From positions 62,001 through 126,000 of the forward strand of contig NZ_SWJG01000005.1 in assembly GCF_005870035.1 (NCBI RefSeq): a DNA stretch of 64,000 nucleotides, in the 5' to 3' direction. Of this stretch, positions 42,980 through 51,690 are shown piece after piece. The notes beneath the pieces are model-generated. The model searched no databases and was not told where the DNA came from. It saw only the letters and a program-made list of their open reading frames with translations. The translations under genes and the position numbers were made by a program. This stretch comes from Spirosoma lacussanchae (GTDB taxonomy: Bacteria; Bacteroidota; Bacteroidia; Cytophagales; Spirosomataceae). Positions within the stretch are counted from its first letter, which is position 1. Each line of letters begins with the position of its first letter.

Positions 42980-45064
42980 ATGAAAAAATATCTGGTAACC
43001 CTTATACCCGTGCTGATGCTGAGCTTTCAGCCGGATTCGCCTTCGGGAGCGTCTACCCCGGGCAGTGCATCCATGCGCACCGTCTCATCCGGCCCCATTG
43101 ACGAACTCAAACCGTCGATGTCGCAGGAGAAAGTGGAGACACTGGTGGCTAAACTGCTGACGACCTACCACTATCGGAAAGTTCGGCTGAACGATTCGCT
43201 GTCGTCGGTTGTATGGGACAACTACCTGAAAGAGGTCGACAATAATAAAACGTACCTGCTGGCGTCTGATGTGGCCGCTTTCGAGAAATACCGGTATCAG
43301 ATTGACGATGCCCTCGTCAACGGCGACCTGACGGCTGCCTATGATCTGTACAACGTATTCCGGAAGCGCTACCAGGAGCGGAGTGCGTTCATTAAAGAAC
43401 AGTTGAAGAAGCCGTTCACGTTTACCGCCGATGAGAGCTTCAATACCGACCGCGAGAAAGCGGCCTGGCCAAAATCGGTCGATGAGCAAAATGACCTGTG
43501 GCGTAAGATTCTGAAGAACCAGGCCCTGGAACTGAAGCTGGGCAGCCGGAGCGATAGTGCGGTAACGGCTACCATGACGCAGCGTTACAACAACCTCGAC
43601 CGGGCCATCAACCGGATCAAGAGCGCCGAAGTGTTTCAGCTGTACATGAACTCGTTTGCCGAAGCGCTCGACCCGCATACCAACTACCTCTCGCCCACCA
43701 ACGCGGACCGTTTCAATCAGGAAATGAGCCAGTCGCTGGAAGGAATTGGCGCTATGTTGCAGGAAGATGGCGATTACATCAAAATCACGAGTGTACTGCC
43801 CGGCGGACCGGCTTTCAAGAGCAACCTGCTGAAGACCAACGATAAGATTGCGGGGGTGGCCCAGGGCGATAATGGGCCAATGGTCAACACCATGAACTGG
43901 CAGGTCGATGAAGTGGTCAAACTGATCAAAGGACCCAAAGGGACCGTGGTTCGGTTGCATGTGGTGTCGCCTGATGCGATTGCCGGTGCACCGCCGAAAG
44001 AGATCCGCCTGGTTCGTGAGAAAATCAAACTGGAGGAGCAGCGCGCCAAGAAAGAAACAATCGAGGTGTCGGATAATGGCCGCACGTTTAAGATCGGTGT
44101 GATCAACATTCCGATGTTCTACCGCGATTTTGAGGGCGCCCGCCGGCGTGAAGAAGGGTTCAGCAGTACGACTAGCGACGTGAAGAAGTTCGTTGAAGAG
44201 CTGAAAGGCGAGAAAGTAGACGGTATTGTGATCGACCTGCGCGATAATGGCGGGGGCTCCCTGACCGAAGCCATTGACCTGACCGGCCTGTTCATTCCGA
44301 AAGGGCCCGTTGTTCAGGTTAAAGAATCGACGGGCGAAACCGAGGTGTATTCCGATAAAGACGGTGGCTCGGTGTTCTACGACGGTCCAATGGCGGTGCT
44401 GGTAAACCGGTTCAGCGCGTCGGCATCGGAGATCTTTGCCGCGGCTATTCAGGATTACAAGCGGGGTATCATTGTCGGCGGACAGACCTTTGGTAAGGGT
44501 ACGGTGCAGACGCTGATCGATCTGAACCAGTGGTTGCCGAAAGAGCCTGAGAAAGTAGGTCAGGTGAAAATGACAATTCAGAAGTTCTATCGCATCAACG
44601 GAAGCAGCACCCAGCACCGGGGCGTTACGCCGGATATCGAACTGCCCTCGGCTTTCTCGGCCGAAGAGTATGGCGAAAGCTCACAACCAAGCGCCCTGCC
44701 CTGGGATCAGATCAACGCAACCCGCTACGAACAGTCGCGCGGTATCGATGACAAGATTCTGACCCGGCTGCGGACCCGGTTCGATCAGCGGCTGAAGTCA
44801 GACCCTGAGCTGAAACAACTGGCGCAGGATCTGGCCGACTTCCGGAAAGCCAAGGAGAACACAGTTGTATCGCTCCTCGAAAGCAAACGCCGGAAAGAGC
44901 GCGAAGAGGCTGAGCGCAAGCGGGCCGCTGCCAGCAAAGTTTCGCAGGTGACGGCACCGATCGACGAAACCGGATCGCCCAATGCGCCCAAGAAAAAGAA
45001 AGACCTGTTTCTGAACGAAGCTGGTCTTGTACTGGCCGATTACATCCTGGCCGTTAATAAATAA
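42980..45064 (+). CDS. prc: carboxy-terminal processing protease, tail-specific (Prc, peptidase S41)
   Basis: 694-residue periplasmic protease. N-terminal signal MKKYLVTLIPVLMLSFQ; N-terminal domain about 45-245 (LVAKLLTTYHYRKVRLNDSLS); PDZ about 250-345 (GIGAMLQEDGDYIKITSVLPGGPA in parts); S41 catalytic domain with VDGIVIDLRDNGGGSLTEA and RFSASASEIFAAAIQDYKRG. By analogy with E. coli Prc, the Ser-Lys dyad would be Ser481 and Lys506 (FGKGTVQ). The C-terminal DUF3340-like helical region ends at LADYILAVNK. It degrades misfolded or tagged envelope proteins and processes lipoproteins. A strong terminator follows. Confidence 0.96.
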   Translation: MKKYLVTLIPVLMLSFQPDSPSGASTPGSASMRTVSSGPIDELKPSMSQEKVETLVAKLLTTYHYRKVRLNDSLSSVVWDNYLKEVDNNKTYLLASDVAAFEKYRYQIDDALVNGDLTAAYDLYNVFRKRYQERSAFIKEQLKKPFTFTADESFNTDREKAAWPKSVDEQNDLWRKILKNQALELKLGSRSDSAVTATMTQRYNNLDRAINRIKSAEVFQLYMNSFAEALDPHTNYLSPTNADRFNQEMSQSLEGIGAMLQEDGDYIKITSVLPGGPAFKSNLLKTNDKIAGVAQGDNGPMVNTMNWQVDEVVKLIKGPKGTVVRLHVVSPDAIAGAPPKEIRLVREKIKLEEQRAKKETIEVSDNGRTFKIGVINIPMFYRDFEGARRREEGFSSTTSDVKKFVEELKGEKVDGIVIDLRDNGGGSLTEAIDLTGLFIPKGPVVQVKESTGETEVYSDKDGGSVFYDGPMAVLVNRFSASASEIFAAAIQDYKRGIIVGGQTFGKGTVQTLIDLNQWLPKEPEKVGQVKMTIQKFYRINGSSTQHRGVTPDIELPSAFSAEEYGESSQPSALPWDQINATRYEQSRGIDDKILTRLRTRFDQRLKSDPELKQLAQDLADFRKAKENTVVSLLESKRRKEREEAERKRAAASKVSQVTAPIDETGSPNAPKKKKDLFLNEAGLVLADYILAVNK

Positions 45065-45086
45065 TCAGGGCCAATACTGGCTACCA

Positions 45087-45119
45087 ACCCCGCGCAGCGA
45101 ACCGTTGCGCGGGGTTTTT
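45087..45119 (+). terminator. rho-independent terminator of prc
   Basis: CCCCGCGC, a short loop, GCGCGGGG and five T, 22 bp past the prc stop. Confidence 0.92.
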
Positions 45120-45151
45120 GTTACTACTCTACGCCAGCCATCCAGCTTCTT

Positions 45152-45391
45152 ATGTGGTACTTCCTGATCAGACAAGCCAGTCTCGACACCGCCCAATACC
45201 AGGGCCTGCAACGGCAGGCTTCGCTTACCGAGGTTGAGCTCTTCAACGAGCCTTATAATAACTGGTACGTATTTTCGGTCGAAAAAGAACGGTACCGCGA
45301 CTTCATCGATCACCTCGACCGGAACGGAATTGCCTACGATCTTACCGCCGACCGTCCCACCCGTGACGAACTGCTGGCCACGATGCGGTAA
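45152..45391 (+). CDS. small conserved-looking protein, function unknown
   Basis: 79 residues: a soluble alpha/beta-looking protein with the pattern LYNEPYNNWYVFSV-like (FNEPYNNWYVFSVEKERYRD) and DHLDRNGIAYDLTAD. No signal or domain is recognised. It lies just after the prc terminator and 2 bp before the end of the convergent MATE gene. The composition is ordinary and the start good, so it is probably real. Confidence 0.6.
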   Translation: MWYFLIRQASLDTAQYQGLQRQASLTEVELFNEPYNNWYVFSVEKERYRDFIDHLDRNGIAYDLTADRPTRDELLATMR

Positions 45392-45393
45392 CG

Positions 45394-46746
45394 CTAGTGC
45401 GGAGCCGATTCGGTCAGCACCGGCAAGCGACGTACCCGCTGGAAGAAACGCCAGGTTAGCAGTATGGCCGCCAGAGTCAGCCCGGCCAGCAGGCCTATCC
45501 AGACGCCTACCGCATCGAGGCCGAACGGGAAGGCCAGCACATAACTCATGGGCAACGCTACCACCCAGTAGGCAAACAGTGTAATAAGCGTCGGTACGTT
45601 CACGTCTGACAGACCCCGGAGGCTGCCCAGGGCCACAACCTGAATACCGTCTGACAGTTGAAAGAATCCCGCCATGATGACCAGCGTAGCCGCTATGGTG
45701 GATACCGCCGGATTGTCGCGGATGTATAACGACACCAGCCATTCGTTGGCCGTCAGGAACACTATGGCCGCCAGACTCATAAAGCCGATCGATAGCAGAA
45801 ACGCAGCCACGCCCGCCCGCCGAACCCCGGCGCTGCTGCGTTGCCCCACGGCAGCCCCAACCCGGATGGCAGCCGCCGACGAGATGCCGGTGGCCATCAT
45901 GTAGGTCACCGAGGCCATGTTGATCGCAATCTGATGGGCGGCCAGCCGGTCTTCGCCGAGCCAGCCGACAATCACCACGGCCAGCGAGAAGGTAGCTACT
46001 TCGAAAAAGAACGTAAGTCCCCCCGGTATGCCCAGCCGCAGTACGGTCCATACCTCTTTGGTTGTAGGCAGTACCGCGTAGGCCGACTCCAGAAACGGTC
46101 GGAACTTGCCCGACCGGTACATATAAAGTAGCATCGCCACCGCCATAAACACCCTCGACAGTAAGGTAGCCGTGGCTGAACCCATCAGGCCCATAGCCGG
46201 AAAGGGGCCCGCGCCCGTAATGAGCAGGTAGTTGAACCCGGCGTTTATGATCAGCGCCAGCAGCGTGATGGCCATAGCTACCCGCGGGTATCGAAGTCCA
46301 TCGCACAGTTGCCGGGCGGCCACAAAAATCAACAGAGGAAGCAGCGATGCACTCAGAATCAGCATGAACGTCTGGGCCAGCGCGGTTACTTCGGCCGTTT
46401 GCCCGAACAGGTCGAAGAAGTAGGCCAGCAGGGCCGAGAGGCCGCCCAGGAGCACGCTCAGCAGTACCGCTACCCGCAGGCCCGCCCGAAACAGCCGGTT
46501 TACCGCGGCCGGGTCGTTCTGGCTTCGTGCCGTCGATACCAGCGCGGCTACCACCGTCAGGCCGCCTACGCCCACGCTCGACATCAGGAACGATAGCGAG
46601 TTGGCCAGCCCGGCTGCGCCCAGCGGTACCGCCCCCAGCAGCCGCCCCACAAACAGATTATCGGTAACCCCCATCAGCACCACCCCCAGCTGGGCAATTA
46701 CAATCGGTATACTGAGCCGGAGCGTGTCAGTCAAATCGGAGCGCAT
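45394..46746 (-). CDS. MATE family multidrug efflux transporter (NorM-like)
   Basis: 450-residue, 12-helix exporter with two homologous halves. It starts RSDLTDTLRLSIPIVIAQLGVVLMGVTDNLFVG (in parts), a MATE N-terminus; the second half begins LRLGIPGGLTFFFEVATFSL. Na+/H+-coupled export of organic cations or drugs is the family role. Promoter: TACCTTTG 49 bp upstream, divergent from the DUF4290 gene. Confidence 0.94.
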   Translation of the reverse strand: MRSDLTDTLRLSIPIVIAQLGVVLMGVTDNLFVGRLLGAVPLGAAGLANSLSFLMSSVGVGGLTVVAALVSTARSQNDPAAVNRLFRAGLRVAVLLSVLLGGLSALLAYFFDLFGQTAEVTALAQTFMLILSASLLPLLIFVAARQLCDGLRYPRVAMAITLLALIINAGFNYLLITGAGPFPAMGLMGSATATLLSRVFMAVAMLLYMYRSGKFRPFLESAYAVLPTTKEVWTVLRLGIPGGLTFFFEVATFSLAVVIVGWLGEDRLAAHQIAINMASVTYMMATGISSAAAIRVGAAVGQRSSAGVRRAGVAAFLLSIGFMSLAAIVFLTANEWLVSLYIRDNPAVSTIAATLVIMAGFFQLSDGIQVVALGSLRGLSDVNVPTLITLFAYWVVALPMSYVLAFPFGLDAVGVWIGLLAGLTLAAILLTWRFFQRVRRLPVLTESAPH

Positions 46747-46794
46747 ATAGTTGGACAGATGTAAACAGTTGATCAGAATCTATGTTGTAGCTGG

Positions 46795-46802
46795 CAAAGG
46801 TA
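46795..46802 (-). promoter_or_regulatory. TAnnTTTG -7 element of the MATE gene
   Basis: Minus-strand TACCTTTG at a normal distance (49 bp) from the MATE start codon. Confidence 0.6.
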
Positions 46803-46852
46803 CGGTTTCCTGTCTTGCCCTATGGACCATAGCCGAAGAGCGGTGTTCACTG

Positions 46853-47692
46853 ATGGCGGTTTTTCGTACTTTTGCTTTCTTTATCACGAATCCGGCTACG
46901 TCCTTGAAAGAATACGGCAGTAGTATCCAGAAGTTAGTTGACAATATGGTCAACATAGAAGACCGGGAGAAGCGTACGCGCTATGCTCATATCCTGGTTG
47001 AGTTGATGCGGCAAATCCATCCGAATATGAAAGATGGGCAGGATTACTACAATAAGTTGTGGGACGACCTGTACATTATGTCCGGATTTACCCTCGACGT
47101 CGACAGCCCGTATCCTCCGCCATCGGAAGAAGCCCTGGGGAAGAAGCCGCAAACGGTACCGTACAATACCCATCACCTGCGGTTCAAGCACTTTGGCCGG
47201 AACATCGACCTGCTCATTGCCAAGGCCATCGCGCTCGAAGAACCCGAAGAACGCCGGGCCTTCGTATCGTACCTGACCCGGCTGATGCGTACCTTTTATC
47301 AGGCCTGGAACAAAGAATCGGTCGAAGACGAAACCATTTATCAAAGTCTGCTGGAACTCTCGAATGGGAAGCTGGGCCCCGATATCCAGCTGATTCGGGA
47401 AGAGGGTCTGGTCGAAGCAACCCCCCGCGAACGAACCGGCGACCAGGTACAGCCGCAGCGGATTGGTGGGGGTGGAAACAACAACGCCTACCGCAACCAG
47501 AATAACCGCAACCGCAACGACGGCCCCGGTCGGCCCAATAACTTTGGCGGACCTAACCGGAATCAGGGCGGCCGACCCAACAACCAGGGCGGGCAGCGCA
47601 ACTTCGGCAACCGCAACGACCGCGATGGCAACTCGGGCCAGGGCGGGCAGCGGCCGAACAACAATCGAAACAATGACCGCAGAAGGCGGTAA
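46853..47692 (+). CDS. DUF4290 protein with Asn/Arg/Gly-rich tail
   Basis: 279 residues. The N-terminal 190 residues (SLKEYGSSIQKLVDNMVNIEDREKRTRYAHILVELM in parts; KLWDDLYIMSGFTLDVDSPYPPP) match DUF4290, a Bacteroidota family of unknown function. From about residue 200 the chain is low-complexity, built from N, R, G, Q and P (NNNAYRNQNNRNRND, RPNNNRNNDRRRR), like RG/RGG-type RNA-binding tails. The ATG chosen is a few residues longer than relatives; a TAnnTTTG element overlaps the first codons, so translation could also begin at TTG 46904. It precedes murA. Confidence 0.85.
   Translation: MAVFRTFAFFITNPATSLKEYGSSIQKLVDNMVNIEDREKRTRYAHILVELMRQIHPNMKDGQDYYNKLWDDLYIMSGFTLDVDSPYPPPSEEALGKKPQTVPYNTHHLRFKHFGRNIDLLIAKAIALEEPEERRAFVSYLTRLMRTFYQAWNKESVEDETIYQSLLELSNGKLGPDIQLIREEGLVEATPRERTGDQVQPQRIGGGGNNNAYRNQNNRNRNDGPGRPNNFGGPNRNQGGRPNNQGGQRNFGNRNDRDGNSGQGGQRPNNNRNNDRRRR
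46867..46874 (+). promoter_or_regulatory. possible TAnnTTTG element overlapping the DUF4290 start
   Basis: TACTTTTG fits the -7 consensus but lies 14 bp inside the chosen reading frame. Either the start codon is further downstream or the match is by chance. Confidence 0.35.
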
Positions 47693-47700
47693 TTTCTGAA

Positions 47701-47788
47701 CGATGAGTGATGCGCTAGGAGCGGAGCCCTACGTCCCCTCTTTGTTCGTTCATGGTCGCCGGAGTCACTCATCGCTCACCACTCATAA
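47701..47788. repeat. hairpin repeat between DUF4290 and murA
   Basis: GATGAGTGATG-type arm at 47702-47712 opposed by CACTCATCGCTCACCACTCAT at 47766-47786. Arm words are like those at 2941-3046, but the inside differs. Confidence 0.65.
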
Positions 47789-47802
47789 CCCAGTATTACA
47801 TA

Positions 47803-49110
47803 ATGGCATCTTTTCAAATTACCGGTGGGCGTCGGCTCAACGGCGAACTCGTTCCCCAGGGGGCCAAAAATGAAGCCCTGCAGATTCTTTGCGCTGTACT
47901 GCTGACCAAAGAAGCGGTAACCATCCATAATATTCCGGGTATCCGCGATGTGAACCAGCTGATCGAGCTGCTGGGCGATCTGGGTGTATCGGTAACCAGC
48001 CTGGGCGAAGGGTCGTACCGGTTTCAGGCCAGTGATGTGAACCTGGATTACCTGGAAACCGAGCAATACAAGCGCAAAGCAGCCGCGCTGCGGGGGTCGG
48101 TCATGCTGCTCGGCCCGATGCTGGCCCGGTTCAAGAAAGGTCGTATTCCTCGTCCTGGTGGGGATAAAATTGGTCGTCGGCGGCTGGATACCCACTTCCT
48201 GGGCTTCGAAAAGCTGGGGGCTCAGTTCAATTATGATGCCAACGACGGCGGATACTACCGGGTAGATGCCAGCAACCTGCGCGGCACCTATATGTTGCTC
48301 GACGAAGCCTCGGTAACTGGTACGGCCAATGTGCTGATGGCCGCCGTTATGGCCGAAGGCATCACAACGATCTATAACGCGGCCTGCGAGCCGTATTTGC
48401 AGCAGCTCAGCAAGATGCTGAACTCGATGGGCGCCAAAATAACCGGCGTAGGCTCGAATCTGCTTACCGTTGAGGGCGTATCGGAACTGCACGGTACCGA
48501 GCATACGATGCTGCCCGATATGATCGAGATTGGCTCGTTTATCGGGATGGCGGCTATGACCCAGTCTGAAATTACTATCAAAAACTGCCAGATTCCGCAG
48601 CTGGGTATTATTCCCGATACGTTCCGGCGGCTTGGTATCCAGATGGAGTTTCGGGGCGACGATATCTTTATTCCGGCGCAGGAGCGCTACCAGATTGAAA
48701 GTTTTCTGGACGGCGGCATGATGACCGTAGCCGACGCGCCCTGGCCCGGTTTTACGCCCGACCTGCTCAGTATTGTGCTCGTAACGGCCGTACAGGCGCA
48801 GGGCACGCTGCTTATCCACCAGAAAATGTTTGAAAGCCGCTTGTTCTTCGTTGACAAACTGATCGATATGGGCGCGCAGATTATTCTCTGCGATCCACAC
48901 CGGGCTACGGTAGTGGGGCTGAACCGCCAGTTGCCGCTGAAAGGCATCCGTATGTCATCGCCCGACATCCGGGCCGGGGTGGCTTTACTCATTGCCGCTT
49001 TGTCGGCCCAGGGAACCAGCATCATCGACAACATCGAGCAGATTGACCGCGGGTATCAGCATATCGACACCCGGCTCAACGCCATCGGGGCTGAGATCGT
49101 ACGGTTGTAA
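47803..49110 (+). CDS. murA: UDP-N-acetylglucosamine 1-carboxyvinyltransferase
   Basis: First committed step of peptidoglycan synthesis: transfers enolpyruvate from PEP to UDP-GlcNAc. Start at MASFQITGGRRLNGELVPQG; an upstream reading would run through the hairpin repeat. Family motifs: GAKNEALQILCAVLLT near residue 20, KAAALRGSVMLLGPMLARF, and DIRAGVALLIAALSAQG. The catalytic loop reads PGGDKIGRRRLD: the usual active-site Cys (Cys115 of E. coli) is Asp121, a replacement known from Mycobacterium and Chlamydia to give natural fosfomycin insensitivity. Confidence 0.97.
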   Translation: MASFQITGGRRLNGELVPQGAKNEALQILCAVLLTKEAVTIHNIPGIRDVNQLIELLGDLGVSVTSLGEGSYRFQASDVNLDYLETEQYKRKAAALRGSVMLLGPMLARFKKGRIPRPGGDKIGRRRLDTHFLGFEKLGAQFNYDANDGGYYRVDASNLRGTYMLLDEASVTGTANVLMAAVMAEGITTIYNAACEPYLQQLSKMLNSMGAKITGVGSNLLTVEGVSELHGTEHTMLPDMIEIGSFIGMAAMTQSEITIKNCQIPQLGIIPDTFRRLGIQMEFRGDDIFIPAQERYQIESFLDGGMMTVADAPWPGFTPDLLSIVLVTAVQAQGTLLIHQKMFESRLFFVDKLIDMGAQIILCDPHRATVVGLNRQLPLKGIRMSSPDIRAGVALLIAALSAQGTSIIDNIEQIDRGYQHIDTRLNAIGAEIVRL

Positions 49111-49161
49111 GTAAGGCTACAGGCTTCGGTGGCGATCCGTCGCACCCGAGTGCGGTAGGGA

Positions 49162-49224
49162 AGAGGGGCGTTCCTGGCTGGGATCGATTGGCTGAAGAGC
49201 CGTCGCGGGCAGGAATGCCCCTCT
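49162..49224. repeat. inverted repeat downstream of murA
   Basis: AGAGGGGCGTTCCTG (49162-49176) opposes CAGGAATGCCCCTCT (49210-49224), 14 of 15 paired, with a 33-nt loop. No T-run. The rest of the 258-bp gap to the next gene shows no coding potential; AACCTTTG at 49309-49316 is one base off the -7 consensus. Confidence 0.75.
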
Positions 49225-49368
49225 ATGTATAGGTAGCTTCCGCCGACTGGACGAGTCAGTAAGCGCCAACGGGCCAGTTTGTTACAGCAATTTTGTTTCC
49301 CGATAAACCTTTGCGCTCTTTTATGGTCTCATTAGTGTATTGAGAAATTGACAACGTCGCTTTTTCCT

Positions 49369-50028
49369 ATGAAAACCGTACAGAAAACTATCCGCCATCA
49401 GGCCGCTATCCTGTTTGTTGGCGCCCTATCGCTCGGTTCACTGGCTGCCTGCGCGCAGGCCAAACCCATTTCGTCTACCGGCGCTGCCCGGGCTGCGAGC
49501 CAGCCTGAGCCCGCCAAAACAACGCTGCTTCAGCCCATGCAGCAGATGGTGGCGAAACTAAAAAAGCTACAGGCCACCGGTGATCCTGATTTTGACTATG
49601 CTTTCCAGGCCAAGGTGCATAACCAGGGCGTGCAGGATTTGCTGAAACAGGAGATTGCGAATGGTAAAGATTCGGTGTTGAAAACGATGGCCCAGTCGCT
49701 ACTGACGGCGGCCCAGTCGGATATGAACACCATCGACGCCACGGTGAAACAGCTGAAGCCGTCGCGCCCGAACCAGACATTTACGCAGCAGCAGAGCCGC
49801 AATATCGAAGCGATGAACCTGAAGCTGCAACAGACTGGATCGAGCGACAAGCTGACGGGCGATATCGATAAGAATTTTAAGGTGCTGCTGCTCGACCAGC
49901 GGCAGGATGCCATCGATCTGGCAACGACCTATCTGCAATATGGCCGCAACAGCACCCTGCGGACCTATGCTGAGCAGATGACCGCCAAAGCCAAAGCTGA
50001 GATGGATCAGATCAAAGCCATGCCCTAA
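49369..50028 (+). CDS. DUF305-like lipoprotein with two degenerate repeats
   Basis: 219 residues. Signal with lipobox (SLGSLAACAQ). The mature part has two similar helical segments: about 80-130, DFDYAFQAKVHNQGVQDLLKQ then SVLKTMAQSLLTAAQSDMNTI; and about 165-215, NFKVLLLDQRQDAIDLATTYL then STLRTYAEQMTAKAKAEMDQI. The spacing matches DUF305 ferritin-like four-helix proteins, but the HH pair of metal-binding members is absent (H-N and D-Q). Role unknown. It ends at a strong terminator shared with the convergent ferritin-like genes. Confidence 0.7.
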   Translation: MKTVQKTIRHQAAILFVGALSLGSLAACAQAKPISSTGAARAASQPEPAKTTLLQPMQQMVAKLKKLQATGDPDFDYAFQAKVHNQGVQDLLKQEIANGKDSVLKTMAQSLLTAAQSDMNTIDATVKQLKPSRPNQTFTQQQSRNIEAMNLKLQQTGSSDKLTGDIDKNFKVLLLDQRQDAIDLATTYLQYGRNSTLRTYAEQMTAKAKAEMDQIKAMP

Positions 50029-50052
50029 GGCAGTTGGCTCGCTGTTAGCAGG

Positions 50053-50116
50053 AAAGGCGTTTTGCCGAACCGATCGTCACTACTAGTGCTGATTCGTTCG
50101 GCAAAACGCCTTTTTG
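50053..50116 (+). terminator. strong stem-loop terminator between convergent genes
   Basis: AAAGGCGTTTTGCCGAAC (50053-50070) pairs perfectly with GTTCGGCAAAACGCCTTT (50096-50113), then a T-run. The plus-strand DUF305-like gene ends here; the convergent minus-strand ferritin-like gene may also use it. Confidence 0.9.
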
Positions 50117-50127
50117 CGGAATTTCGG

Positions 50128-50913
50128 TTAAGCCAGGAATGGCTTCACAATGGCCAGGATTTCTTCTTTCGTCAGAATTTCGTCCCAGGCTTCGGTCGCG
50201 TTCTCGTAGGGAACACCGGGTAGCAGCGCCGATATTTCGAGGTGCTTAACGGCTTCGTCGCCGGCGTAAACCTGGGGCGGGATACCCGGACTCTGGTTGC
50301 CCGTGATCCATCCTTTCTGGCCGCGCAGGTCCCGAACCTTGGCCGCGTGCCGCGCTTCGACCGAGTGAATCTGCAGGGCCGCCGTCAGAATCGCGTCGTT
50401 GCTCATGAGCCGGGGGGCCTGGCCTTTATAAGCCCGAACGCCGGTATCTTCAAACGCCTGCGATACGGTCAGGTAGGTCTGGTAGTTTTTGAAGATATCC
50501 GGGAACATGCCTTTGGCCGTAAAGTCAAAAGCGGGTTTGGCGATGGCCGCGCTGCCGAGTACCGATTTCAGGACGGCCACGTGTGCGTTCTCGTGCTTCC
50601 GAATCTGCGTGAAGGCAATGCGGGCGGCACTGTCTGTGATCAGACCAGGCATGTCCAGACCAACGTTATAGAACTCAGCTTCCAGGTATTCGAGCGTGAG
50701 GGCAAAGTTGAGTACGTCGATGATGTCGGGGTTGAGCCCGGCGGCCTGCCCGTAGGCTTTGTTCAGGGCAGAAGCCAGCACCGTTGGGGCCGCCACGGCA
50801 GCGGCTTTCCGGCCGATCATGTTGAACATGCTGCGACGCGATACGTGCGCCAGACGGTCAACTACCTCGCCGTCAACTTTTTCTATTTCGGAGATAATAT
50901 TCTGTAAATTCAT
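50128..50913 (-). CDS. ferritin-like domain protein (PF13668 type), copy 1
   Basis: 261 residues. After an N-terminal region with RRSMFNMIGRKAAAVAAPTVL (a Tat-like RR signal with hydrophobic core), a four-helix ferritin-like domain follows: VLNFALTLEYLEAEFYNVGL, IRKHENAHVAVLKSVLG, ALQIHSVEARHAAKVRDLRG. E/H residues at metal-binding positions (E-Y-x-E, E-x-x-H, E-A-R-H) are present. Such proteins are widespread in Bacteroidota and assumed to bind metal; the reaction is unknown. It is 15 bp downstream of a paralogue on the same strand, so the two form an operon. Confidence 0.9.
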   Translation of the reverse strand: MNLQNIISEIEKVDGEVVDRLAHVSRRSMFNMIGRKAAAVAAPTVLASALNKAYGQAAGLNPDIIDVLNFALTLEYLEAEFYNVGLDMPGLITDSAARIAFTQIRKHENAHVAVLKSVLGSAAIAKPAFDFTAKGMFPDIFKNYQTYLTVSQAFEDTGVRAYKGQAPRLMSNDAILTAALQIHSVEARHAAKVRDLRGQKGWITGNQSPGIPPQVYAGDEAVKHLEISALLPGVPYENATEAWDEILTKEEILAIVKPFLA

Positions 50914-50928
50914 GACAGTCAGGTCGGC

Positions 50929-51690
50929 TTATGCCATTGGTTTTGGCAGGGTGCTGGTGTTGAGTACTTCTTTGATAAACCGCGATGCCTGCGGTACAAC
51001 CTGCTCGGGAAGCAGCGCCCGCTCCAGACCCGAAACCGGATCGATGACGTCGTCGCCCGCAAAGTCGGCGCTACCGGGGCTGATCAGCTCGCGGATAATG
51101 GATGCATGCCGGGCTTCTACCGATACAATGTTGCCGCTAATGGTCAGGTTGGTAGCACTCGTCAGCAGCTGGCCCGCCCCGTTATAGGCCGCCGTAGCCA
51201 GGTCGGCAAAACTTTTAGCGGTCTCCAGCACGCTTCGGCGACTGTTGAAATCAACACTGCTGTAATCGAGCGTCAGGGTAGGGATAGCGTAGCTGCCCAG
51301 TACCTGCTTGAAAAACTCGCGGTGGGTGATTTCCTGATTGCGCAGGTCCAGAAAAACCTGCCGCTCTTTCTGGCTTATGCCCGCGTAGGGCCGGTCGTTG
51401 ACCAGTTCCAGAAAACGCAGTTCGGCCTGTTCAAGCGCGTAGGCATAGTTCAGGATGCCGATGTCGCCCGAGCCCAGCTCGATCAGGTCACCCGCCCGGG
51501 CTCCTGCCGTTGACCCACCGCCCGGCCCGGCCAGCGGGTCAACAATGGTGTTGGTGCAGGCGCTCATGACAACACCCGTTGCCGTGGCAACACCCACGTA
51601 CCGCATAAACATCCGCCGTCCTGAGAATACAGGGAGAATTGGCAACACCGATAAGGGCCTCCCGGCCGGTGTCTGTGACAATTTTTCCAT
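50929..51690 (-). CDS. ferritin-like domain protein, copy 2 (lipoprotein-like)
   Basis: 253 residues. The N-terminus has a hydrophobic segment ending GVVMSACTN (possible lipobox-like Cys), then a Gly/Ala-rich linker and the ferritin-like bundle: LNYAYALEQAELRFLELVND, RNQEITHREFFKQVLG, ISGNIVSVEARHASIIRELI. The E-x-x-H and E-A-R-H elements match copy 1, so the two arose by duplication. Both are probably exported. Upstream is a 335-bp gap that must hold its promoter. Confidence 0.88.
   Translation of the reverse strand: MEKLSQTPAGRPLSVLPILPVFSGRRMFMRYVGVATATGVVMSACTNTIVDPLAGPGGGSTAGARAGDLIELGSGDIGILNYAYALEQAELRFLELVNDRPYAGISQKERQVFLDLRNQEITHREFFKQVLGSYAIPTLTLDYSSVDFNSRRSVLETAKSFADLATAAYNGAGQLLTSATNLTISGNIVSVEARHASIIRELISPGSADFAGDDVIDPVSGLERALLPEQVVPQASRFIKEVLNTSTLPKPMA

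Noticed and set aside
49309..49316. AACCTTTG before the DUF305-like gene as a promoter
   Set aside because: The first base of the TAnnTTTG consensus is wrong and no -33 element is visible.
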